Positions 1 to 12,972 of a stretch of 64,000 nucleotides of DNA are shown here, in pieces. The translations under genes and the position numbers were made by a program. Within the stretch, counting starts at the first letter, position 1. Each line of letters starts with the position of its first letter. The notes under the pieces are model-generated. The model did no database searches. It saw nothing but the letters and a program-made list of their open reading frames with translations, and had not been told where the DNA came from. The stretch is taken from NCBI GenBank assembly GCA_963942565.1, contig OZ012698.1, forward strand, positions 34,278,182 through 34,342,181, written 5' to 3'. Source of the DNA: Maea johnstoni (taxonomy: Eukaryota > Annelida > Polychaeta > Spionida > Magelonidae).

Positions 1-465
<465 letters not shown>

Positions 466-469
466 TCGG

Positions 470-1009
470 CACCCCCACCAAAATTGAATATTAGGGGGGG
501 AGGGGGGTTAAAATAATTCAAAATAAGACCCCTCCCCCTCCCCCTAAAAAATCAACCATTCCTCCTCCCCCCCCCCCCCCCCCCCCCACACTTTTAAATG
601 AAACAGCCCTAACATAATGTCGAGATTTCTGGATCCACAATTACAATTCAAATATATTTAAAAAGACTATATGACCGCCTTTCTAAATATATAAAACTTT
701 TTAGGCTCAGTGTTAAGTGAGAAGGCATCAAATGAAAATGGACATATTTTGCCGAAAATGTCGGGAAATCAAAACGTTTGTTCAAGGCGTTTTCATTCCA
801 TGATTTCTCCGTGATTACTGGGCTTAAAATTAGGATTTTAGTTTATTAAAAAAGAACATATTAGGGACTTTCTAAATAAATAAGTAATATTGTCTTAAGT
901 CCAATAAATAATGTATAAATGTAATTTATAGGATGTTTTGTGGTTGAGGTGGTGGCCATGGTATATTGTAGGAATTGATCATGGGAGGGGTTCCCGGGGG
1001 TGGGGGGCA
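470..1009. other. No gene seen; poly-C/poly-G tracts
   Basis: No coding signal recognised. It holds C-rich and G-rich homopolymer stretches (a long C run near 570-587, G runs near 494-507 and 985-1027) in AT-rich DNA. The 3' part grades into a dispersed repeat found again in inverted orientation near 55.2-55.5 kb. Confidence 0.6.
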
Positions 1010-1290
1010 CTTGGGTAATTAGGGGGGCGCATACGCTTGTTATCAATAATTAAAAAACACCCCTAAAGCACTGATTTCTGGCCGAAACAGCACCCTCATT
1101 ACAATAAAAACGCTGACTTTTTCAACCAAATAAATATCCCTTCTTTATCAAAACACTGACATTGGATGAACGGGAACACGTATTTTAACTTAAGATTGTA
1201 TAATCCTCTGCCTGTTTAGCGGCAGCAAGTCCCGGCAACAGTTTGGAAGCCCAGTCACTTCGGGAGTCACTCGGCGTTGTGCTGCCATGA
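1010..1290 (+). repeat. Dispersed repeat, inverted copy near 55.2-55.5 kb
   Basis: This stretch (containing ACACCCCTAAAGCACTGATTT, the AAAACACTGACATTGGATGA block and CAGTCACTTCGGGAGTCACT) matches, in reverse complement and with moderate divergence, about 55190-55470. Shared blocks keep their order over about 270 bp, so this is one interspersed family. No coding capacity was seen, and the family was not identified. Confidence 0.7.
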
Positions 1291-1339
1291 TGCTTATGGC
1301 CTCGTTGTGGAGCGGGAATTCCCAACCGACGTCACGGGG

Positions 1340-1767
1340 AATCCCCAATTCACGTGATAAGGCCACGGCAAAAAGCGTGTCCTAGCAGCGTCCTGTGTCT
1401 GTCCTGAGTAAATCCTGGCGCGTCGGGGTCGGCCAAAACCTCCAGACACAGCCAGGACATTCCAGTCTCTGCTAGGACACGTCGGCGACACATCGGCGAC
1501 ACGTCGGCGACATGTCGCCGATTTAAATTTTGTCCTGGGTCAGAGCCGACATCGTGGCAAAATCTTCGACATGTCGAAGATTTTGCCACGACGTCGGCTC
1601 CGGCGCCGATGCAGCTAGGACAAGCCCGATGTTGCTAGGACGCTGTCAGGACACTGCTAGGACACTGCCACGATGTGGAATTGAACGAAATGTTTGAACG
1701 AAATTCCATGTCGTGGCAGCTCCTAGCAGTGTCCTGACACCGTCCTAGCTCTGTGTGATCCGGCCTT
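1340..1767 (+). mobile_element. Multi-hairpin non-autonomous element, copy 1
   Basis: GC-rich block in AT-rich DNA built of consecutive palindromes: a perfect 18-mer centred near 1512, a long perfect hairpin centred on CGACATGTCG at about 1568-1577 with arms of about 28 bp, and a hairpin with arms 1634-1682 and 1702-1749 (about 48 bp) around a loop with two GAACGAAA units. The motif CTAGGACA and its complement recur throughout. The left end (TCACGTGAT.AGGCCACGGC) and the right end (GTGTG..CCGGCCTTTA) match copy 2 at 5655-6083. No protein is encoded. It is probably a foldback-type transposon dependent on another element; the superfamily is unknown. Confidence 0.7.
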
Positions 1768-1959
1768 TACTCTCACATATCTTCTGCAATCCTTCACATT
1801 TTCACCTCCTGAGGGCGAAGATCCAGCTGACCCAGATCCTCGTAACTATGTAAATGGAATAGTTATCAAGCCAGAGAAGTTCAAGGTCAAGGCCACACCA
1901 ACAGCAAGACCAACCATATCATCACTCTCCACCCATAGATCCCGCTACGCATAGTATCT

Positions 1960-2159
1960 NNNNNNNNNNNNNNNNNNNNNNNNNNNNNNNNNNNNNNNNN
2001 NNNNNNNNNNNNNNNNNNNNNNNNNNNNNNNNNNNNNNNNNNNNNNNNNNNNNNNNNNNNNNNNNNNNNNNNNNNNNNNNNNNNNNNNNNNNNNNNNNNN
2101 NNNNNNNNNNNNNNNNNNNNNNNNNNNNNNNNNNNNNNNNNNNNNNNNNNNNNNNNNNN
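1960..2159. other. Assembly gap of 200 N
   Basis: Exactly 200 N characters, a conventional scaffold gap length; the real size is unknown. Confidence 0.99.
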
Positions 2160-2176
2160 TGTGGATCCGCTGGTGA

Positions 2177-2543
<367 letters not shown>

Positions 2544-2559
2544 AATACAGATAGACCAG

Positions 2560-3320
2560 TACACAGGTAAAATTTGACGGGCCCGTACGGCGCCGTAACG
2601 GGCCCAAACGTTACGGGCCAGTTTGGGCACGGGCCTGTTACGGGCCCATTATAACGGGCCCGTAACGGGCCCGTTTTCGATCCATCAATATATCTATATT
2701 TCAAAAAAAAAAATGATACCAATGTCTTCCGCAGGATTTATACCATGTGACCTGTCGATACTTACCCATTAAATCCTACCTCATAATGCCTTACTATAGG
2801 TTATTGAATCATGCTTTAACAAGAGTTTATTGCTTTTCATATACTAAGTACTGATCTCTGACCTCTTATATAGATACCATTTGCACGCATCACAATCCCA
2901 TGCTTTGTAAGTGTCAGTGCAAAATGAATAATGCTTACAATATGAAGATTCTGCTCTATTGATCATTTTGGAGATTTTGAATACATAAAACATATCTTTT
3001 ATTACATCTTCAAAGATTTATTTTAGAAGAAATTTTTTTTTTTTGAAAATATTTTGCTTTTATGAATTGTAAAATATGTTGTAAAATATGGCCAATAGAT
3101 GTCTCTATAAACCCGTAATAACGGGCTTGAAAACCCATACTGGGCCCGTTGACGGGCCCGTAACGGGCCCGTTATAGCGGGCCCGTTACTGACCCGTTAT
3201 AACGGGCCCATTACTGGCCCGTTATAGCGGGCCCGTAACGAATTCTGAGCCCGTTACGGGCCCGTTACAGGCCCGTCAAAATAACGGGCCCGTACGGGCC
3301 TGTCAATTTTTACCTGTGTA
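2560..3320. mobile_element. TIR element with arrays of ACGGGCCCGT palindromes
   Basis: The ends are inverted: TACACAGGTAAAA at 2560 and its complement ending at 3320, each followed inward by GACGGGCCCGTACGG-like sequence. Subterminal regions 2575-2690 and 3110-3310 hold about 13 GGGCCC cores, most within the perfect palindrome ACGGGCCCGT or close variants (GTAACGGGCCCGTTATA). The middle (2700-3100) is ordinary AT-rich DNA without an open frame. The layout resembles non-autonomous DNA transposons with clustered subterminal transposase-binding sites. No clear target-site duplication was seen. Confidence 0.7.
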
Positions 3321-3336
3321 GATAGTATAATAAACT

Positions 3337-3445
3337 GTTATTGCCTGGCCTGTTGGTGGATAGTGCAGATTATCACCCCGAGAATGAATTATTTCCTTTC
3401 GAGGGGTGATAATCTGCACTATCCACTAAAAAGACTGGCAATAAC
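3337..3445. repeat. 109-bp near-perfect hairpin
   Basis: The left arm starts GTTATTGCC and runs through GTGGATAGTGCAGATTATCA; the right arm is its complement, ending GGCAATAAC. Arms are about 40 bp around a loop of about 23 bases. It starts 16 bp after the GGGCCC element. It could be a short MITE or a snap-back duplication; there is no independent evidence for an RNA hairpin. Confidence 0.75.
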
Positions 3446-4625
<1,180 letters not shown>

Positions 4626-4789
4626 TAAGTATACTCTTAACCACTCCTAGTAACATTAACCCAACTTAAATAACTGGTTCATTTATCTATTGACTTCATA
4701 ATCAAACGTATGGGCACTGCTTAGTGATACGTGTAACGATGAATTTGAATTTTCTAAACATAGATCCTTTTTTGCAATTTGAGGCTGAT

Positions 4790-4885
4790 TTGCTTAATGG
4801 TGGAGGAAACCAAAATACCTGGAGAAAACCACTACCTAACCCCGTCTACTTACAGGGTTGGTAAACAGTACCTAGGGTAGGACCA
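4790..4885 (+). repeat. SINE-like fragment (GGTGGAGGAAACC family)
   Basis: It carries the block TGGTGGAGGAAACC...ACCTGGAGAAAACCACTACC. Related blocks occur at 13500-13580, 21895-21975, at 17860-17890 and 27365-27410 (within the intronic SINE), near 41185-41220, and in reverse near 28620-28690. It is a short diverged piece of a dispersed SINE-like family. Confidence 0.5.
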
Positions 4886-4993
4886 GGGCATAAGGCCATA
4901 TGGGTATTTTAGTTTGTTTTAGTTTGAAAACCCTTACAACGGTAAACTTACTATAAAACTGATATTGATATTTATTTTATCAGAGAAATGCTG

Positions 4994-5437
4994 ATTTTTT
5001 TGCTGTTTTTGATCAATTCTTGACTGCTATTGCCATGGCAACCACTGAAAATTCCCAAAATACTCATGAATGAACTCCCGCGGTTGAGAGCTATAATTCA
5101 ATACCACATTTGCCATGATCTGATAAAATGATTTATTTGAGGCCATATTGTGGACAGACTCCACACCTGTAGTATCGTTATTTTCAAAGGCCTGTACAAT
5201 AGACCCAAAATATCTCAGTCATATAAAATTGGCATGAATTTATCAAGAAAAGTGCAAGGAAGTTTTTATCCCACGTAAGTATCACACAAATTACAAAAAA
5301 GACCCTTTTTCCTCAGTTTTTGATTAATTCTTGGATGGCGTTGCCATGGCAACCAATGACACGACCAAAACTACACATAAATGAATTGTCACGGTTGAAA
5401 GATTTAATTTGATACCACATTTGCCATGATCTGACAC
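4994..5437 (+). repeat. Direct repeat pair, each with an X-box-like palindrome
   Basis: Two related segments of about 135 bp (4994-5130 and 5304-5437, period 310) share TTTTTGAT.AATTCTTG, the palindromic core TTGCCATGGCAACC, and ATACCACATTTGCCATGATCTGA. The second copy contains the perfect palindrome GTTGCCATGGCAAC (5340-5353), the consensus of an RFX-factor X-box; the first has TTGCCATGGCAAC at 5030-5042. Function here is untested; it may be chance conservation within a repeat. Confidence 0.6.
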
Positions 5438-5654
5438 CGATCTGAAAAAGTGAAACATTATGCAAATTAACATACAAAAAGGGCCAAAATCATCCAAATT
5501 GCAGATTAGGAGGCTAAAAACTAACAATTCAGCTTGGTATCCGTCGTTTTCAGATTCAGCACCCTCAATTGTGGGCTAAATACACTGGATACCGACTTTA
5601 AAAAAAATCCCTCAACAGCCTTAAATAAGCCCTTTTTCTGGAATTAGCACTTGA

Positions 5655-6083
5655 CTATAGGGGGATTCCTCGTGTCACGTGATTAGGCCACGGCAAAAAT
5701 CGCGTCCTAGCACTGTCCCTCGCACTGTCGCAGGTCCATTTCCCCTCAGGACACCTACTTTTGACCACAAGACACAGTTGGGACAATGCCGATTGTCCTA
5801 GGATAGGTCCCGGAAATTGTTAGGACATGTCGCGGACAAAATTTTTGGCTTGCTTGTTCTGGTTGTCGTGGCCAAGAATTAAGACATGTCTCAATTCCTG
5901 GCCACGACACGCACGACATGCCCTCCGTCGGGGATGCACCTAGGAGACCCCCGACATTGCTACGACATGACCTAGGACGCTGTTACGATCAGGAATTGAA
6001 CGAATTTTTTGAACGAAATTCCTGATCGTGGCATGTCCTAACACTGTCTTTACACTTGTCTTGCCTGTGTGAGACGGGCTTTA
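5655..6083 (+). mobile_element. Multi-hairpin non-autonomous element, copy 2
   Basis: Same ends and order as copy 1 (left TCACGTGATTAGGCCACGGC, right GTGTGAGACGGGCTTTAG). One hairpin reads GTCGTGGCCAAGAATT, a core containing ACATGT, then the complement; a second flanks the conserved loop GAACGAATTTTTTGAACGAAA with GATCAGGAATT arms. The arm sequences differ from copy 1 but remain self-complementary. CTAGGACA-type motifs recur. No open frame of interest. Confidence 0.7.
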
Positions 6084-8119
6084 GGGTGTAACAGGTTTAG
6101 GATTCTGCCATTCGCGCAGATGGCTTTATATTAGGTATAGGGAGAAACGACTGTACTAAATTCGTCGTAAATAACAGTTTATGGCTGCGAGTTAATTGAT
6201 GAAACAGAGCGGCCAAAAAACAAAGTCATGCGTGCGATTGAAAGCTTGTCTTAACATGATATATGGGAAAATTATTTGGATATTTTCGCCCCCGTGCATT
6301 TCTAGCTAATAGTACTTTTGCTTAAGGATTGGGCCTTTACAGTTGATACTGTAGAATGGCTAATTTTTCCGTGTGACAATTTTGCCTAATTTTTCATTTT
6401 TGGGTGATCTCGTTTCTAATATTTCCGAAAAGGGGACATATGTTTTTTCTCGTTTTTATATTTCCCGTTTTATGTAGACCTTTAATTTAAGTATACCAGA
6501 GAGTTAATATTAATGGGTACCTGCACGTGCAGGGCCTTAATTGCAGCAACGCACGTGGCGATGGGACTATAACCAGTCTAGAGACCAGTTTAGAAATAGA
6601 TCATCGGCGATGTAAGTGAAGTGAAGTGGCACATAGTTGAGCAGATGATCAATGGTCATCCAGTGCAATAAGCGATTGTTCCCCGCCGCATCAGCGCTCA
6701 ACAAATAGCATAGTCCCATCTCCCTGGGGATCTAAATTCCAAAAACAGCCCTGTCAGGCTACCTAAAGTAGTATTCAGGTAGTCCCGAATCCTGGGGAAG
6801 TTCCCCACTAAAACACTACAAAATAGTAGCGAAAAAATTGGTGGGACCACCTAAAATGTTGGCGGGACTACCTGCTTTTAGGTTCAGGTAGCCCCGCCAG
6901 CCTAAATGGTCCTTCTGGGGACCGTCAAGCCCTGGTTGGTAGATTGCAATGAGTGATTACTGCTACCACTCTGAGTAAACGCTGGTCAGACACTTCAGAG
7001 ATAAAGCTGGGTCAGAATTTTCGGTGTTTATTAAGTACGGACATGAACTGTATAGATTTTCCCTTTGTTGATTATTCCCGTTTGATAGCATTCGGGAAAA
7101 AACGGGAAAATAAAACACACAGACAAATTAGCATTTCTACAGTAATCATGGAAACATATGTCAATATGATAACTTTAATTTCAGTTCATGTAGCAGATCA
7201 CAATTGCTGCATGATAATATACACACAGTTATCAAAAACACGCAGATAGTTTTGGAACTGAAAATGTCGTCATCAACAACATTTACATAGTGTGACCTTT
7301 CCAGACATTGTGTGATCTTTCAAGATCAAATACTTACTATGTTCAGCATATTATGAAATTCTTGGCTCTTGGCTAGAAAATAAATTTATTCTTGAGGAAT
7401 GGTGGATGATTTTTGAAAGTTGGCAAATCAGTAGCTTATCTGAAGATTTCTGACCAAGTTATATAATTCATACCTGTTAACATTCAACCATCCACAATCA
7501 GGAGATTTTACGCGGTTCCAATCCTGGCCACCAGGGGTCTGGTTAGTTTATTAGTTTAGGGATGGGCTATTATATTTTACAGGTGTTGGCAAATTGATAA
7601 CCATACAAGTATGATTATGAAAAAAACTTTCATTTTATGTAGCAGATCACACTTGCAGCATGATGACAGATTCCCAGTTATGAGAAACACACAGAGAATG
7701 CTTTCGAACTGAAAATATCATAATAGTCCATGACCCAGAGGGTTGGTCAGTATCATATTTGGGGGGGGGGGGGGGGGGGCAAATACTGATTAATGTTTTT
7801 TGAATTCCCCATATCCTCAGCTTCATGGCATTTCAGTAACAAATATTTTCCAAATCAGACCTTTTATTCTTTTCCCAGGTGAACTTAGCTTCACATATTT
7901 TCACGATCACTAAATTGCTTTTACTCACTACCCATATTCCTCATATTTCATAAATATTACATCTCTATCCATTCCTCTTGAGACATGGGTCCGTGCGCCA
8001 GCCTACATATTTTGGCGCACAAATCCATTCCTATACCATACCTGCCTAACCTTTGCGCTGTGTTGCGCCCAGCGCCACTAGCTTCATACTACTTTCCATT
8101 CCTTTTATCTCCACTCCTA
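6084..8119. other. No gene seen; minor repeats
   Basis: No recognisable coding region. Structures seen: loosely inverted pieces around 6715-6925 (CTGGGGATC at one side, TCTGGGGACC at the other, with CAGGTAG.CCCG blocks between); a diverged direct repeat of about 88 bp at 7190-7275 and 7637-7725 (TGTAGCAGATCACA, then GCATGAT, then GAACTGAAAAT); and a poly-G run at about 7761-7779. Confidence 0.6.
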
Positions 8120-9664
8120 TCACCTTGTATCGAACTTTCTCTGGATGCGTGGAAGGTAGAATTTTACAGGTTTTGCTATATCTGCCGGAAGAAGATTATT
8201 GATGCCCTCACAACCACTATAGGAGGGGGTACCATAATAACGAAGAGCTACCGCTACAGCTGTGTGTTGCTGACAGAGATTTGTATGAGGCATGTTGCAT
8301 TAACCCTCAATAACCACAGTACCTGGTTTGCATAGTATCAGATTGGCCAAACCAGCACCATGGGCTGATATCACCATAGTAGCATTGAAAAACATCAGGG
8401 CTAGCTCATTGAATGGTGGAATTGGATTATCCTTGAATATCTTAATCTCAAATCCCAGTGGTTCAGCGATGGCCAGAACAGTTCTAACAATGGCATCATG
8501 ATGTTGAAATCTTCGGTATCTACTCCTTCTGATGATCACAATGTCACGTTTTGTCTGTGATTTTCTAGGATGACGTTTCATCATCTGAACACGGAGAGCT
8601 CTACTCAGCATTTGGGTGCCCAAAGTACGAGCAAATCCACAGGGTGTGCCTTCAGGTATATACACAAGCCTCGCATGCACAATGCCACTCACTAGTCTGT
8701 TTTTGTCAATTCCCAGAACTGATAGGAAATTCCCAATTAGACCAATATTGACAGCGGTGGATTTTGATACTAGGGTGTTCTTTGAGAAATGGTATGTATG
8801 GACCCAACCGAGTGAGATCTTCCACTATGGCGTGAAAGACAGCGTGCCCCCAGAATTGTGAGATAACAAATACCTCTTCGTGAAATGGAATCACCTCTGG
8901 TAGTGCTGGAGCGGTGGTAGATTCATCTCTATAACATTGCCTATGAGCTACTTTAATGCCCTCACTGTAGACGTATCCTAAGCGAATCACTATTCCATCT
9001 TTTACAACTGATAAAAACGTAGGAATAGGCGCCTGTCCGTCGTGCGTAATCAAGTCCTTTTTCAAATCAAAATTTTCTGAATTCCTCCAATGCATACTGT
9101 GCAATGAATATTTTGGCACAAATGATCTTGACATATTTCGCTCACAGCCATTAGGATACCATTCCGTGTAGTTCCATCTAATATGGGGTGTAGTTATATG
9201 TTTGTAGAGACGTTCGTCACATATCCATTCATAGGTGTTATCAAAATGCGGTAATTTGGGTCATCTCCAGTTTTTCCAAATATGAATGTTTTTAGCTTGG
9301 AGTACTTTTTCTCAGCATTAAAGTAGCCAGGTTGAACAGGTGACAGAAGAGTTACCTTGCCAATACTTGGTCTTTTGGAAACATTGAATTTCATCGGGTG
9401 TCGTAGAACATTATTCCTATGGATGGTTAGTCTAGTTAGGAACTCCTCAAGCCGATTCATCCAAAGTCTCTGTGCTGACTTGTTATTGTTGATATCGCCA
9501 TAGACTTTATGAATGCCTCTGCGCATAGTCTCTCTGGTATACTGGTAGTTTCCATCACCACTGACTTTCAGATTTCTTATTCCATTTAAGTAAATGAGAA
9601 TATAGCCTATTGTACCTACGAGGAGGACTAGAGTAAAAAAGAGAAACCTCTTGACAAGCTCCAT
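8120..9664 (-). pseudogene. GT61-family glycosyltransferase pseudogene, intronless
   Basis: The minus strand encodes, over about 514 codons in three frames, a type II membrane glycosyltransferase of the DUF563/GT61 group (relatives act in the ER/Golgi lumen). The chosen start at 9664 gives MELVKR followed by one hydrophobic segment (about residues 8-26), the usual signal anchor. Later come [28 protein letters not shown], and the hallmark SAHGAGLANLILCKPG, then a Cys-rich C-terminus ending RIQRKFDTR and a stop at 8120-8122. The frame shifts by one base near 9257 and again near 8745, and TAA at 8300-8302 interrupts just after VVIEG. With three lesions and no introns it looks like a decayed retrocopy; consensus errors could explain some of the lesions. 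The acceptor substrate cannot be predicted. Confidence 0.75.
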
Positions 9665-9729
9665 GACGATGTTTCGGTTTGCAATAAAGCAGAAATTCAG
9701 CCGCGCTAGTATATGTGTAATCAGCACGG

Positions 9730-9946
<217 letters not shown>

Positions 9947-10134
9947 GTTGGAAGTCTCAAGTCACCTGGCATAATTTTCTGGCCTTCTGAACCTCCACAA
10001 ACAGTACTGTTTCCTTAACTTTACATGTTAGATATCACTTAACAAATGAGACTGTGAAGCGTTAATTGTCTGAGAAACCATGGATTGTTGGTACGATCAA
10101 CATGTTCAAATGACATTTTAATGTGTAGGGAACG

Positions 10135-10320
10135 TTTTCATGGCCTAGTGGTTAATTCTCTGGCATTCAAGTGGTAGGGAAGCCCTGATTGATTAAGAAT
10201 CCTGTTGGCATCTTAAAAGAGGTAAGCCCAGTTGCTATAAAAGTGTGGTGTTAACTGCGGACTATGGTTAGGTGTCTGCCTCATTGTCATAGGATAGTAT
10301 TCACGTGGTGATAGTGGCAT
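10135..10320 (+). repeat. tRNA-derived SINE fragment (candidate)
   Basis: It begins TGGCCTAGTGGTTAATTCTCTGGCATTC, which fits a degenerate tRNA A box (TGGCCTAGTGG), followed about 45 bases later by GATTAAGAATCC, a weak B-box match. It cannot fold as a normal tRNA gene, so a SINE head is preferred. The 3' limit is uncertain. Confidence 0.4.
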
Positions 10321-11457
10321 AGTCCCCCAAACATTAATTTTATAGTGTGACCTGCAAATGAGCAATGATGGTCATTTATTGCCCTTTGTTGATGATGAGA
10401 TATATTGTTTTCTGCGCAGTTTGAACATGCATCTGTATCTGAAATTGGACACAAGATATATATTGAAATGTTCAAATGATTAAATTTCGCTGAGTTCAAT
10501 CAACAACATATTGGTTAGTCTTGCAGAGCAACTGACAATATGGTTACATTGATCTTTTTTGCAGAAGAAATGGCAAACTGTGGCTCCGAAGATCGGGCAA
10601 GATCATCAGTGTCAGTTGCCTCGGTTGCAACATCACCAATGCCTCCAATCCCTGTAGCACCAGTCCCTGCAGCTGCTACAACACCACTTCGAGGGGAAGT
10701 AGCCGCTTTTATGACAGGAATTGCGCACATAGAACTAAAGGAAGTCAATAAATGCCACTTTCTGATTACTAAAGGGCCCTAGAACTCCTACATCAAGTTG
10801 CTAACCATTGTATCATATGATTCCTTAAATAAATATCCCACTTTTGTGTAGCCATTTCCAATGAAGCTGCTTTTATACTCAATCTTCTTTAACGAGTGGA
10901 AATCTGAAAAGCTGCCACTCCTTGCGTTGACACCCCCTCTAATACACATAACAACCAGCGCGTCCGGGCCTGCCAGAGGCAGCGTTCCCGAGGGAGGAAC
11001 TTGACCCGGAAGCACGGCGGAGTCCCAGTGTGCCGGCGCCGGCCAGACTACACAAGTGTAGTCCAGGCGACGTCGGCCAGTGTGCACATATCCTGTAATG
11101 TTGACCGCATATGACCAGGCAACAAATATCGCTCTCTATTGGCGGAATATGGCACAAAAATGACGTCATCGAATCCCACCAAATGACGAGTGGCACCATC
11201 TACGGGAAAATGTCGACACTAGCACCAGTTATGCTGATACACTGCAAAATTGAATTACTGGTCTTTGCGTGGATCAATTTCGGTTAGCCACGTGCTCAAA
11301 GCTAGCACCTATATATAGCATCCTGACCACAAGCCATTGTCTTGAGATCGTCGAGGTGTATCTTTGTGAAACTGTCTTTTGTTTCCATTGCTCAGAAGTG
11401 ATCAGCGAGGTATGTCAAATACTATCAAAGGGGTTCCCATGCCTCCACACACGAGAT
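10321..11457. other. No confident gene; GC-rich patch and Ala/Pro-rich frame
   Basis: A plus-strand frame near 10569-10782 (MANCGSEDRARSSVSVAS, then a Pro/Ala-rich run, then TTPLRGEVAAFMTG) follows a TTTTTTGCAG acceptor-like site at 10550-10563, so it might be an exon; no family was recognised. Around 10940-11090 there is an unusually GC- and CpG-rich patch. Neither is enough to call a gene. Confidence 0.3.
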
Positions 11458-11829
11458 ATCTCACTAAAATGTTCAATGTTATGGCCTGTAAAAATCTTCA
11501 GGAGTAAAAAATCAAAAAATTACTTCTTATTGGGCATAGTCAATGATATCCCTAAGGTAACTGTTAACCTGTAGTGACCATCACCTGCGTAAGTAATGCG
11601 ATTATGTCATTTGAGTGAAAAGTTGTAAATATTGAAATGAATTAGAATATGGGTTGACTACAGACGGCTGACTACGATATTCTCTCCCTGATAACACTCA
11701 GGAACCTGTAGATACACTTTGTCATATGATTATGCTGCTGTGAGGTGTGTTTTGGGATGGGGCTTTTAACTCGTTTGCAATGGTACCCATCATCTTAAGT
11801 CTATCGAATACATTAACAATTGAATGTAA

Positions 11830-12410
11830 TTGCTTAACCCTGCTTATCCTTGGTTTACTTTCGTCCAAAATACACAGATAATACTGATGGCATATTTCCC
11901 TACATACAGCAGTATGTGCGATGCCAGAATAAAATGTTTTCAGCGTCTTCCTCGTTCGTTACCCTCGCATACCGTCATAATGCAACTGACCCCAAATATA
12001 TACCACATCATTGCGGTTATTTTCTAGTATGCCTCAGAATATTCATTGCTGATAGAAATGAAATTAAAATTCATAATCTAGCAATTTTTGTTATTAGAAC
12101 ATCTTAGGATGTTGACCACTTGTAGGCTGATCTCTATATTTAAGCTTCTAGGTGTTCTGTTTGAGACAGCGCTCAGACTATATACTAATTAGTACATTTC
12201 TAGGGTTATAAATTTCTGATATTAGGGTGGTCCTAGGCTCCACAGTTCACAGAAAGACTGAACTAGGACAGCAAATATCAACCTATGTGACAATTCCAAA
12301 TCTATTTTAATTGCACAGTCCTCTTAGGCAAAGATGGTTTACTTTGTTTTCTCTTTTTTCAGGATGTCTATCTGATGGAGTTTTGGTGTTTAAACATGTC
12401 TGCGATGACT
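11830..12410. other. Unit A, no gene seen
   Basis: Unassigned AT-rich sequence. The open frames that overlap it are conserved in unit B only because the DNA is duplicated, and they show no domain or splice context. Confidence 0.5.
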
Positions 12411-12419
12411 GGAACTACC

Positions 12420-12830
12420 ACCTACAGTACCGACATTCAATTCCTACACCAGTCGACTTGACGTCTGCCAGTGCCTCGTTGTATAAAACATCCATGGATG
12501 AGGTGTTAAAAAAATAAGCCAAGCACATCAATGACCCATGTAGGTTGCAAATCAAAGCTACAGTACAGGTATTTAATCCCTGCACCAGTGGACTGGACGT
12601 CTGCCAGTGCCTGGTTGTACATACACCCACGGATAACATGTTAAAAAGAATAAACCAAGCACATTAATGACCCATATAGCTTGTGAATCGAAGCTATGTT
12701 CAGTTGTGAGGTAGTCCCTGCATCCATGCCCAGGAAACTCAGAGTGGCAATCAGGTGTGCGGTCGTCTATTATGCCCAGGATGTCCAGGCATTTAGTGCA
12801 GGTTGGCACTGTACCAATGTTCCAGTGTAT
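12420..12830 (-). repeat. 136-bp tandem pair of a dispersed repeat
   Basis: ACGTCTGCCAGTGCC recurs at 12461 and 12597 with related flanks (TAAGCCAAGCACATCAATGACC, then GAATAAACCAAGCACATTAATG), giving two diverged units of about 136 bp. The duplicate lies at about 20811-21220. Reverse-complement relatives lie near 63600-63790 (GGGTGTTTGTACTTCCAGG) and near 59045-59160 in the opposite sense. It is an unclassified interspersed family. Confidence 0.6.
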
Positions 12831-12972
12831 CCCAAGCCTAAAATGATTATTCTGAGATGATGGTCCAAAGAATTTTCTTTTTCTTCTGGTTGATTTTTCC
12901 CACTGTGTTCTTGTGTGCGAATGTTATCTTTATCTTCAATCTTTTTTCCTCACATGAATCATATTGTCCAGG

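Noticed and set aside
10135-10320. Functional tRNA gene
   Set aside because: The A-box-like start is present, but no cloverleaf or proper B box can be formed; a SINE head fits better.
10540-10782. Ala/Pro-rich plus-strand frame as a gene
   Set aside because: An acceptor-like site precedes it, but there is no recognised family and the opposite strand is also open, so it is left as an unassigned possible exon.
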